Below are positions 42,474 to 50,739 of a stretch of 64,000 nucleotides of DNA, piece after piece; the stretch's first letter is position 1, and each line of letters opens with the position of its first letter. The DNA comes from Berkiella sp963803015 (GTDB lineage: Bacteria > Pseudomonadota > Gammaproteobacteria > Berkiellales > Berkiellaceae): the NCBI GenBank assembly GCA_963803015.1, contig CAWDKV010000004.1:682001-746000 (forward strand), read 5' to 3'. A program made the position numbers and the translations under genes. The notes under the pieces were generated by a model. It made no database searches. It was not told the origin of the DNA and was given only the letters and a program-made list of their open reading frames with translations.

Positions 42474-42732
42474 AGGGATCTCTCCTATCACACCAATTTT
42501 AGGCATAAATTATAACCTATCTTTGTTTGATTGTTAACACAAAAGGCTAAAAAACGAATGAACTCGTTTTTTTACAAAGCCCTGTGAGAGAAAAATGACA
42601 AATATTAAAAAATATCAGGAAAGGAAAAGTTGCTATATAGCAATAGCACGCAACTAAACCGCTTGGCAAAAGGTTAAATAAAGTGCATTTACCCTAATTA
42701 ACTTGAATTTTGCAGGCTATAGTGACTGATGC

Positions 42733-43785
42733 TTATCTTTGCGGAGAAAACCCTCGCACTGTCTCAATCACGCATTGGACTTTTTCAGGTGCAATATCAG
42801 GGTAAATCCCGTGTCCCAAATTAAAGATGTGGCCAGGCTCTCCGTTGAAGGCGGTCAATACTTTGCTCACTTCTCTTTGTACAATTGTCTCATCTGCATA
42901 AAGCACAGCCGGATCTAAATTGCCTTGCAGCGCCACTTTATTGCCGACACGCTTTTTAGCATCCACTATATCAACGGTCCAATCTATCCCCACACCATGA
43001 CAGCCTGTTGCAGCAATGCTCTCTAAATATTGGCCACCTTGTTTGGTAAATAAAATGATTGGCGTGTTTTGTGTTACTGGATTATTTTTTAACGCACTCA
43101 CGATTTGTTGCATGAATTGTAGAGAAAATTGTTGGTACGCATTGGGCGCTAACACTCCACCCCAGGTATCAAATATCATCACCACTTGAGCGCCTGCTGC
43201 AATTTGCGCTTGCAGATAATCAATACTTGCTTGCGTCACCTTTTGCAAAAGTTGGGTTAAAAGAGCAGGCTCGTTATAGAGCATCTTTTTAATAACCGAA
43301 AAGGTTTTGCTGCTCTTGCCCTCTACCATATAAGTCGCAACCGTCCAGGGGCTGCCACAAAAACCAATCACTGGAACGCGATTCTGACAGGACTTAACCA
43401 CTTGCGAGATGGCTTGCATGACATAGCCTAAATCGGCTTCTGGATCAGGGATGGGTAAATTTTCAACGTCTCTTTGCGTGCGTACCGGATGCGTAAAATG
43501 CGGCCCTTCATTTTCTTTAAAGTGCAAGCCTAAGCCCATTGCATCTGGGATCGTTAAGATATCTGAAAAAATAATAGCAGCATCCAAATCAAAGCGTTCT
43601 AAAGGCTGCAAAGTAATTTCGCTTGCGATATCAGGATTTTTGCACATCTGCATAAACCCACCGGCCTGCTGCCGAATATGTCGATATTCAGGTAAATAAC
43701 GCCCAGCTTGGCGCATGATCCAGATAGGTGTACTATCAACCGGTTGACGGTTTAAGGCTTTGATGAGGCGAAAAGAGGATTGCAT
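42733..43785 (-). CDS. hemE: Uroporphyrinogen decarboxylase
   Basis: A 350-aa enzyme. The signature PIWIMRQAGRYLPEYR is near residue 21, IIFSDILTIPDAMGLGL near 75, and GFCGSPWTVATYMVEG near 140. It decarboxylates uroporphyrinogen III to coproporphyrinogen III in heme synthesis, supplying substrate to ctaB/ctaA. It follows the aroK-aroB-SPOR genes, as in Legionella. The ATG at 43785 gives the usual N-terminus; one at 43797 is also possible. Confidence 0.95.
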   Translation of the reverse strand: MQSSFRLIKALNRQPVDSTPIWIMRQAGRYLPEYRHIRQQAGGFMQMCKNPDIASEITLQPLERFDLDAAIIFSDILTIPDAMGLGLHFKENEGPHFTHPVRTQRDVENLPIPDPEADLGYVMQAISQVVKSCQNRVPVIGFCGSPWTVATYMVEGKSSKTFSVIKKMLYNEPALLTQLLQKVTQASIDYLQAQIAAGAQVVMIFDTWGGVLAPNAYQQFSLQFMQQIVSALKNNPVTQNTPIILFTKQGGQYLESIAATGCHGVGIDWTVDIVDAKKRVGNKVALQGNLDPAVLYADETIVQREVSKVLTAFNGEPGHIFNLGHGIYPDIAPEKVQCVIETVRGFSPQR

Positions 43786-43869
43786 AACAATAAACACGCT
43801 TTTTAATCAGGTTAAAGCGCTATTTTACAGATTTTTTACAAAATCTGCGACCCTTTAAAAAAACAAAGA

Positions 43870-44529
43870 TTAGCCTTGTTTCAACTCTTGGTGCACATTT
43901 TCAGATTGTCTAACCCACGGTTGGACCCCTTCTTTTTTCAAAGAAACAGGCATCGTCGAGAGTGCGGCTTTGGCCTCTTGCGCTGAAGAGTAATCGCCAT
44001 AATAAACCACGAACCAATCTTTTTGCGAACGCTTAGTTCGAACATAATGCGCTTTTTTATCTAGTCCATGATGCTGGATGAATTTTTTAACGTTGGCTTC
44101 GCTGCCAGCGCCCAGTAGCTGTATTGTATAACGCCCAGTAGATGTATGCGCTGTCGCAACAGTTTTTAAGGCTGCTTGCTCCGTTTTCTCCAAAGCCGCT
44201 TGCTGCTTTTGCTCGCTCTGTGCCAAAACTGCTTTTGGTTTCTCAGCTTCAAGTTTACTGATCTCAACAAGGGGGGGCTCTTCTACAACAGACGCTGCTT
44301 TTTGGCTTAATTCTTGTTTGAGTTCCTGTTGTTTATCTTGTATTTTATCTTCATGAGAATCGATAGAATGGGCACCCAGCGTAGGAGAAATCGCGATATT
44401 AATCGGACTATCTGGCCCTTCCTCTTCTAGATTTGCATTAAATACCAAATAAATAGAGCCAATGAAAATGCCAACCATTGCGCCTAATAAAACAGGATGT
44501 GTCATCCATTGTTTAAATGTACTGTTCAT
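43870..44529 (-). CDS. SPOR-domain cell division protein (DamX-like)
   Basis: A 219-aa protein with a short cytoplasmic head, one TM helix (about residues 13-31, VLLGAMVGIFIGSIYLVF), a Glu/Lys/Ala-rich coiled linker, and a C-terminal SPOR domain (about 130-205: RYTIQLLGAGSEANVKKFIQ, WFVVYYGDYSSAQEAKAAL). SPOR domains bind septal peptidoglycan lacking stem peptides. The position after aroB is the damX position in enterobacteria. Confidence 0.88.
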   Translation of the reverse strand: MNSTFKQWMTHPVLLGAMVGIFIGSIYLVFNANLEEEGPDSPINIAISPTLGAHSIDSHEDKIQDKQQELKQELSQKAASVVEEPPLVEISKLEAEKPKAVLAQSEQKQQAALEKTEQAALKTVATAHTSTGRYTIQLLGAGSEANVKKFIQHHGLDKKAHYVRTKRSQKDWFVVYYGDYSSAQEAKAALSTMPVSLKKEGVQPWVRQSENVHQELKQG

Positions 44530-44541
44530 ATTGCCCCTTAT

Positions 44542-45636
44542 TTAGCCTTGTGCACCATATGCTTTAAGTGTAGAAACAATCTGCTCCGTTGAAAGGTTTT
44601 CTTCCAAATAAGCTTGCCCAATGTTCTTTAATAACACCCAGCGCAATTTTTTTTGAATATGTTTCTTATCTTGACTCAGTTTCGCCAATAACCCTTCCAC
44701 CTTAACCCCCGCGGGGAAAACAGTAGGCAAGCCAGCAAACTTTAATAATGCTGTCAGTCTTTCCAACACACCAGGATCAAGCGTTCCTTTAAGAAGAGAC
44801 AAATGTACGGCAGCTATCATACCTAATGCAACTGCTTCACCATGCTTAATTGACTGATAGGCCAAAAAACTTTCTAAAGCATGACCAATAGTGTGACCAA
44901 AGTTAAGTAGCATTCTAATTTCTTTTTCTTTCTCATCTAGTGCGACTATCTCTACCTTCAACGCTGCGGCTCTTTTAACCGCTTGTTCGATTATCGCTTT
45001 ATCTTTTGCTAAAAGAGCTGGCATATGCAGCTCCAGCCACTCAAAAAAAGAGCGATCTAAAACCAAGCCATACTTAATCAATTCTGCAATCCCTGCAACA
45101 TATTCACCTTGAGAAAGCGAATCAAGCGTTAAAACATCACTTATTACCGCACGCGGGGGATAAAATGCCCCTATCATATTCTTTCCTAAGGGATGATTCA
45201 CGCCTACTTTACCGCCAATTGCCGCATCAATTTGCGCGAGCAACGTGCTAGGACATTGGATAACAGAAACGCCTCTTAAATAACAGGCTGCACAAAAACC
45301 GGTAAGATCACCAATCATGCCGCCACCTAAAGCTATCAAAGTAGTATCGCGATAATGTTTTTTTTCAAGAAGATAAGTCCAGATTTTTTCGGCATAAAAT
45401 AAGGTTTTATGGCTCTCTCCTTCCGGAATAGAAAACGAGTCAATTTGCTCTAGTTGAAGTTGCTGTAAAGTCTTTGTTAATTGCGGAAGATAATGTTGGG
45501 CAATTTGGGGTGAGCTGACAATTAAGGCTTGTTTGCCAGAGATGAAAGATTCAAAAAGTGCAGGATAAGTAAAATAGCCCGAGCCAATAAAAATAGGATA
45601 ATTACCTTGTTGAGTAGTTGCCCATATTGCGTCCAC
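44542..45636 (-). CDS. aroB: 3-dehydroquinate synthase
   Basis: A 364-aa enzyme with IALGGGMIGDLTGFCAACYLRG (GGGxxGD NAD-binding segment near residue 105), PSTLLAQIDAAIGGKVGVN, MIGAFYPPRAVISD and LNFGHTIGHALES (zinc ligand histidines). It closes the ring in the shikimate pathway. It begins 6 bases after aroK. Confidence 0.95.
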   Translation of the reverse strand: MDAIWATTQQGNYPIFIGSGYFTYPALFESFISGKQALIVSSPQIAQHYLPQLTKTLQQLQLEQIDSFSIPEGESHKTLFYAEKIWTYLLEKKHYRDTTLIALGGGMIGDLTGFCAACYLRGVSVIQCPSTLLAQIDAAIGGKVGVNHPLGKNMIGAFYPPRAVISDVLTLDSLSQGEYVAGIAELIKYGLVLDRSFFEWLELHMPALLAKDKAIIEQAVKRAAALKVEIVALDEKEKEIRMLLNFGHTIGHALESFLAYQSIKHGEAVALGMIAAVHLSLLKGTLDPGVLERLTALLKFAGLPTVFPAGVKVEGLLAKLSQDKKHIQKKLRWVLLKNIGQAYLEENLSTEQIVSTLKAYGAQG

Positions 45637-45642
45637 TACGCT

Positions 45643-46170
45643 TTAGCCCAATTGATCATCTTCGATGATCCGGATGACTTCTTTGGCAACAGAGCGCACG
45701 GTGCGACCATCTGTTTCTATGACCATATCTGCGACTTCTCGATACAAAGGATCACGCTCTTGCATCAAAGAAGAGAGCTTTGACTCTGGGACTTCATTTT
45801 GTAATAAAGGTCGACGTTTATCTTTAGCTGTGCGTTGCACCTGCTGCTCAACCGTTGTATACAAGTAAACGACGATGCCGCGTGCCGCCAACCTTGTCCG
45901 ATTCTCTGGGGTTAAGATAGCTCCCCCACCCGTTGCCAGCACAATGCCAGAAAGTTGGGTAAGAGAATCAATCACTGTTGCTTCCCTTTTTCTAAATCCC
46001 GATTCCCCCTCTACATCAAATATCCAAGCGATATCTGCGCCAGATCGGGTCTCAATTTCTTGATCTGCATCATAAAACTCTAGTTTTAATTCCTTTGCCA
46101 ACTCCTTGCCAATAGTGCTCTTCCCTGCGCCCATTGGACCAATCAAAAATAAGTTTATCGATCGTTTCAT
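45643..46170 (-). CDS. aroK: Shikimate kinase
   Basis: A 175-aa P-loop kinase: LIGPMGAGKSTIGKELA at residue ~7, shikimate-binding DQEIETRSGADIAWIFD and GESGFRKRE, and VLATGGGAIL. It phosphorylates shikimate at C3. It is followed by aroB and preceded by pilQ, 192 bases away. That gap has a CAGAAGGA / TCCTTCTG inverted repeat but no clear function. The ATG at 46170 fits the family start better than 46212. Confidence 0.95.
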   Translation of the reverse strand: MKRSINLFLIGPMGAGKSTIGKELAKELKLEFYDADQEIETRSGADIAWIFDVEGESGFRKREATVIDSLTQLSGIVLATGGGAILTPENRTRLAARGIVVYLYTTVEQQVQRTAKDKRRPLLQNEVPESKLSSLMQERDPLYREVADMVIETDGRTVRSVAKEVIRIIEDDQLG

Positions 46171-46362
46171 TATCCGCTTTACCAGGTGAAGATTATTTGT
46201 TTGATAGCACAAGAATATTAAATGTCACGATATAAGTTAGCTAGCAATAATTGCGCTGCTATGTGGCCTCTCGCCGATAGGCAGAAGGAGTATACCATTG
46301 GTTGCTTAACCGATGCGAGTAATGGTTTGGACGCCCATCTGTCCTTCTGTCGACTTTATCAG

Positions 46363-48078
46363 CTATTGCAAAAGAGAGTCTGCGCATTGCATTGACAAAA
46401 TTTTTGGCGTCACAAATATCATTAACTCATTGCGTTCTTCTGCTATAGACTTATTTTTAAATAAAACCCCAACTAAGGGTATTTGGCTAATATAAGGAAT
46501 GCGGCGTTGTGTGCTGCCATTTTGCTGTTGATAGATACCGCCAAGTACCACTGTCTCACCGTCTGCCACCAGCACTTTGGTATGCATTTCTCGGGTATTA
46601 ATTGCTGGCACACCATTCGTCAACGCCCCTCTGGAATCTTGATTCACTTTCAGATCTAAAATAATATTATTGTCTGGCGTAATATGCGGAATAACTTCCA
46701 AGCGCAAAACTGCTTTTCTAAACGCCACAGATGCCGCACCGCTAGACGTCGCTTCTTGATAGGGAATTTCTTCTCCCGTTTCAATATAGGCACGTTGTTG
46801 ATTAGAAGTGACTAATCGTGGCCTGGCGACAATTTTACCTAAGCCTTCAGATTCCAATGCCATCAGTTCTAAGTCTAACACGGTGTTTTTCGGCAATTTT
46901 GCAATGGCAAAGCCCAATTGCGCCATCCCCAAACCACTTTGTAAATGCGCTGGCAAATCAATATTCAATCTGTTCTCTAAAGGAACCCCTTCTGGCAATG
47001 TGCTTTGTGCTATTTTTGCGGCACCCTCTCCTGTACCCGATAAGCCCAGCGTGACATCATTACTCAGCTGCAATCGCGCGCCAGTATGCAATTTAAGGCC
47101 TAGTGCTTGTTCAAAATCTTCTTTTGCAAACACAATGCGTGATTCAATAAGCACTTGCCTTACAGGAATATCTAATTCTTTAATGAGTCTTTGTATCGTT
47201 TTTAGTTTGGAGGGGATCTCTTGCAAAAATAAAGTATTCGTGCGATCGTCCACGGCCACAGAGCCACGAATTGATAGCAAAGCGTTATTCTCCTTTTTTA
47301 AAATCAAGGCTAATTCACTGGCTTTAGCATAGCGAATGGGGATTAACACTTCTTGTAAAGGTTGCGCCTCTACTTCATGGTCTTGCGCTTGTCTTTCTTG
47401 CTTCTCTTGCATCACCATTTCTTCTCTGGGCGCAATCATGAGCACTTTACCTTGCTGCTTTTTGACAAGGTTATTGGCTTTTAAAATGGTATCAAGCGCT
47501 TCATGAGCGGGTACATTTTCTAAACGCAAGGTCACTTTACCTCTGACCGCTTCACTTGCCACAATATTCAGCCCCGTAAAATCTGCCAAGATCTGTAACA
47601 CAGCACGAATATCTATATCTTGAAAATTGAGCGACAATCTCTCTTGCATTTTATCTTTTACCGGCAGTGCTTTGGTTTGTACAAGATCTGGAATCAACAA
47701 ACAAACAGCTTCTCTTTGCAGCTGTAATTGTGACGTCACACCAGGTGACAAGCTGATAATGACTCGTATCTTTTGCGGACTGTCTATCACTTCAATTTTT
47801 GTGATACCTGGCGCAAAATGACTAAGATGTCTTTTTTCTTGCGGTAAGTTATTGCTAACTTGATGAAAATCTAAAATGACTCTGTTGGGTTGTTCCGTCA
47901 CAAAATGAGTAGGTTTATCAATCACCGTATTAAAGATAAATTGCAAACAATGATGCTTATTTGAAGAGGCTACCCATAGAATATCTTCTAAGGAATGTCT
48001 TTCATTCGCTAGTAAATATACTGGGAACCAGAAAAAAGCCAAAAAGAGTAGTTTTAACTGGCATTGACCCTTACCCAT
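46363..48078 (-). CDS. pilQ: Type IV pilus secretin PilQ
   Basis: A 571-aa outer-membrane secretin. A signal peptide (about 1-24) is followed by one AMIN domain, a secretin/TonB short N-terminal domain (LSLNFQDIDIRAVLQILADF), an N1-type domain (IPIRYAKASELALILKKE), and the secretin core with VPVRQVLIESRIVFAKEDFE and VLVADGETVVLGGIYQQ. It forms the pore for the pilus. It is shorter than many PilQ proteins because only one AMIN domain is present. It overlaps pilP by 8 bases. Confidence 0.93.
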   Translation of the reverse strand: MGKGQCQLKLLFLAFFWFPVYLLANERHSLEDILWVASSNKHHCLQFIFNTVIDKPTHFVTEQPNRVILDFHQVSNNLPQEKRHLSHFAPGITKIEVIDSPQKIRVIISLSPGVTSQLQLQREAVCLLIPDLVQTKALPVKDKMQERLSLNFQDIDIRAVLQILADFTGLNIVASEAVRGKVTLRLENVPAHEALDTILKANNLVKKQQGKVLMIAPREEMVMQEKQERQAQDHEVEAQPLQEVLIPIRYAKASELALILKKENNALLSIRGSVAVDDRTNTLFLQEIPSKLKTIQRLIKELDIPVRQVLIESRIVFAKEDFEQALGLKLHTGARLQLSNDVTLGLSGTGEGAAKIAQSTLPEGVPLENRLNIDLPAHLQSGLGMAQLGFAIAKLPKNTVLDLELMALESEGLGKIVARPRLVTSNQQRAYIETGEEIPYQEATSSGAASVAFRKAVLRLEVIPHITPDNNIILDLKVNQDSRGALTNGVPAINTREMHTKVLVADGETVVLGGIYQQQNGSTQRRIPYISQIPLVGVLFKNKSIAEERNELMIFVTPKILSMQCADSLLQ

Positions 48079-48439
48079 TTTTTTGTTGCTTATTCATATA
48101 TTTCTCTCCTGATACCACATGAATACTGCCTTTATCATCTTCAAATAAAGCCCAAGAGTCTCCATTCTTATCTATGCTTCCCACCTGTTTCATGGCAGGA
48201 AACGGGGCACTTTGACTCTTTTCTTGCTCTGCGCTTCTTCGAGTAAAAGGGCAAGGCTTATCCGTTGCCGCATAAGAAAAAGCGGGTGCCTGCAAAAGCA
48301 ACTCTTGCTCCGATACCACGGGCAAAGGGCGTCGCTTAATCCTCGCCACTTCATTTTTTAGATCAGAGAGCCCTTCAGACTCACAGCCTAAGCAAAAACT
48401 AAATAATACGATGATGGCGGTCTTTCTTATATAAGTCAT
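48071..48439 (-). CDS. pilP: Type IV pilus lipoprotein PilP
   Basis: A 122-aa lipoprotein with lipobox FCLGC (Cys at residue 19). It contains a linker region with EVARIKRRPLPV, and the C-terminal beta domain with KQVGSIDKNGDSWALFEDD and IHVVSGEKYMNKQ. It links the PilNO inner-membrane complex to PilQ. Shorter than the usual ~170 aa, but the order pilMNOPQ makes the assignment safe. Confidence 0.88.
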   Translation of the reverse strand: MTYIRKTAIIVLFSFCLGCESEGLSDLKNEVARIKRRPLPVVSEQELLLQAPAFSYAATDKPCPFTRRSAEQEKSQSAPFPAMKQVGSIDKNGDSWALFEDDKGSIHVVSGEKYMNKQQKNG

Positions 48440-48442
48440 TTT

Positions 48443-49045
48443 CTAACTTCCACGCTGATAAGTCTTCATCGTCATATTTAACATCAAGCTTTGATCTACT
48501 TGCGGCTCTGTCGCACTCAGCATAACGTTTTGAAAGGTAATCAGATAAGGCAAAGCCATTAATGCGCTGACAAATCCAGCTAATTGATGATAACTTCCTC
48601 TCACACTTATCTCTATTGGTAATTCAATATAAAAGGCCATCTTGTTTTCTGGCTGTAAACGCATAGAGCGCAACATTACCAAAGACGCCGTTCCTAGTGC
48701 AGAAATATCATCTAATAATTGAGACACATCTATTTTTTCTGGGATTTTTACTAATAAGTTCGACATCGCTAATTCTTGTTTTTCGATACTTTTTTTCTTA
48801 GCTTGCACCTGAATATAGTGAGCATATTTTTTTTCAAAAGAAAGACGTAATACAGCTTCTTGCTGCTTTACTTGCTCTAACTCATTCATCTTTGGTCTGA
48901 TAACAAGTCCATATCCCAAAAGCAAAAAAAGGCCTCCCCCTAAGAGAAAGATCACCGCTTTCAAAGCTAGGGGCCAAGTCGCCACATCTTGTAGCTCAAT
49001 GCCCTCCATATATTTGATAAAATGTGTTACTTTATTCTTCATCAT
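48443..49045 (-). CDS. pilO: Type IV pilus inner-membrane protein PilO
   Basis: A 200-aa bitopic protein: cytoplasmic head, one TM helix (about residues 28-47, LKAVIFLLGGGLFLLLGYGL), coiled coil (KQQEAVLRLSFEKKYAHYIQ) and a ferredoxin-like C-terminal domain (IELPIEISVRGSYHQLAGFV). It pairs with PilN to align the pilus machine. The ATG at 49045 overlaps the end of pilN by 14 bases. Confidence 0.9.
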   Translation of the reverse strand: MMKNKVTHFIKYMEGIELQDVATWPLALKAVIFLLGGGLFLLLGYGLVIRPKMNELEQVKQQEAVLRLSFEKKYAHYIQVQAKKKSIEKQELAMSNLLVKIPEKIDVSQLLDDISALGTASLVMLRSMRLQPENKMAFYIELPIEISVRGSYHQLAGFVSALMALPYLITFQNVMLSATEPQVDQSLMLNMTMKTYQRGS

Positions 49046-49586
49046 GCAAGGCCGGGTTGATTGCACGTAATTGAAAAGCTACCCCGTCTGTTTGAGATTT
49101 ATCGTTTTGACTAAGCATCAATTGCAAAGATTGCAGCCAATTAGATTGATTAATGTTACGCATGAATGTCGCTATGACTTCATGGCTTTCGGCTTTCCCC
49201 TGCAATAATAATTGATGGCGAGATTGGGAGAAACTGGTTAAATAAAGCCCTGGGGGCACCCATCGAGGCAGTGCATCCAATATTCTAACCATTTCCATGC
49301 CATGCACTTGTAAATGATGTACTTTGATTGCTTTATTCAACAGGGTATTTTTATTTTGTATCCAAGTTTGTAGTTCTTGGGTCTGTATTTCAAGATGTTT
49401 CATTTCATTCATTAAAAAAGTATTTCTTTTATTTTGAATAGTGATTTTTGTTGCAAACCAGACATAAAAACCCGTTTGTAACAAAAATAATATCAACACA
49501 CTTAACCCTAAATAAACCATAATCATGGCTTGTTTTTTTTGTTGCCTGCTCTCTCTCCAAGGCAATAAATTAATAAGTAGGGTCAT
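49032..49586 (-). CDS. pilN: Type IV pilus inner-membrane protein PilN
   Basis: A 184-aa protein beginning MTLLINLLPWRESRQQKKQ, the conserved INLLPWR motif that binds PilM. One TM helix (about 22-42), a coiled coil and a C-terminal periplasmic domain (MVRILDALPRWVPPGLYLTS) follow. It overlaps both neighbours, pilM by 17 bases and pilO by 14. Confidence 0.93.
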   Translation of the reverse strand: MTLLINLLPWRESRQQKKQAMIMVYLGLSVLILFLLQTGFYVWFATKITIQNKRNTFLMNEMKHLEIQTQELQTWIQNKNTLLNKAIKVHHLQVHGMEMVRILDALPRWVPPGLYLTSFSQSRHQLLLQGKAESHEVIATFMRNINQSNWLQSLQLMLSQNDKSQTDGVAFQLRAINPALHDEE

Positions 49587-50565
49587 CTTGACAGCCTCGC
49601 AATGTTAAACCACAGCAAGTCATTAAAGTAGGTGCTTGCGCCATAAGCAGGCCAGGGTCCAAATGCGAAGAAATAGAGATTTCTTTAAAAGGATTAACCG
49701 CTGACACTTTCAGATTGAGCACCATTTGCAAATGCTCTGCTAATCCAGCGTGTAATGCCGCACGTCCTGCGATGTAGATTTTTTCAAGAGAGGTCAGCGG
49801 CATTGCCGAATAAAAATACTGTAAAGCACGCCCAACTTGCTTCGCTAAATCCTCAAAAATCTCTTCCCCTGCTAGATTTTCTTTCTCTCCTCCATTATGT
49901 TCTCGTACGTATTGCGTTTTCCCGTTATATAGCACTTGTAAGGTGATGCTGTGCGTATCAAATTCAACAAGCGCGATGTGGTTTTCGGATAAGAGATTCT
50001 CTGCCCCTGACATCATTTGATATGATCTCTCCATAGCATAGGATTGCACATCTACGACCTTAAGGTGAAGTCCCGCTAATCTCATCAGCTTTCTTAATGT
50101 TTCAATGGTTTGTTTTTTGCAAGCAACGACTAATACATCATTAAAACCTGTTTGGTTTAAAGAGGGTCCAATCACTTGAAAGTCGAGGTGCATTTCTTCT
50201 AAAGCGTAAGGGAAATACTGTTTAAGATGCTTGTAAATTTGAACTAATAATTGCCTTTCATTGGCTTTATTTTCAATTTCTATGGTTTGAATGACGACAT
50301 GACTGCTTGATAGCGCAATAGCGGCATCTTTAGAAGACGTCCCTACTCGTTGCAAAGCCTGGCGGAGCGCTCTTGCAATTTCATCAACATCTTTTATTTC
50401 AAGTTCTTTGATAGGCTCAGAAAGGAAAGGTTCTTCGGCATAGCCTTCCACTTGCAATCGTCCTGATTGTTGACTGAGGGCTAAAATTTTGACAGAGTTA
50501 CCACGCCAATCTACACCCAATAAATGTGTTCTTTTCTTTTTGAGAAAATTTGTCACCCAAGCCAC
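49570..50565 (-). CDS. pilM: Type IV pilus ATPase-like protein PilM
   Basis: A 331-aa actin-like (FtsA/PilM) cytoplasmic protein. LLGVDWRGNSVKILALSQQ is the first phosphate-binding segment, ALVEFDTHSITLQVLYNG the second and EKIYIAGRAALHAGLAEHL the adenosine segment. It recruits PilN at the membrane. First gene of the pilMNOPQ operon, divergent from the penicillin-binding protein gene across 174 bases, a classic arrangement. Confidence 0.93.
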   Translation of the reverse strand: MAWVTNFLKKKRTHLLGVDWRGNSVKILALSQQSGRLQVEGYAEEPFLSEPIKELEIKDVDEIARALRQALQRVGTSSKDAAIALSSSHVVIQTIEIENKANERQLLVQIYKHLKQYFPYALEEMHLDFQVIGPSLNQTGFNDVLVVACKKQTIETLRKLMRLAGLHLKVVDVQSYAMERSYQMMSGAENLLSENHIALVEFDTHSITLQVLYNGKTQYVREHNGGEKENLAGEEIFEDLAKQVGRALQYFYSAMPLTSLEKIYIAGRAALHAGLAEHLQMVLNLKVSAVNPFKEISISSHLDPGLLMAQAPTLMTCCGLTLRGCQDDPTY

Positions 50566-50739
50566 TTCTTATGCCCTTTTATTCACTCTAGAAGCTGCGG
50601 GAGATTCTAACCGAAAAAAACATTATTAATCGACTAACTTATGAGTATAAAACACTTGGAATAGCAGCAATTTTTTTTTGATTCAGGTAATATACCTAAC
50701 AGCAAACACCATGCATGGTTTATGAGTATAATAAAGCAT

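Noticed and set aside
46213..46362. CAGAAGGA / TCCTTCTG inverted repeat between aroK and pilQ as an RNA element
   Set aside because: The arms are only 8 bases and the interior does not fold into any family I recognise; left as a weak intergenic hairpin.
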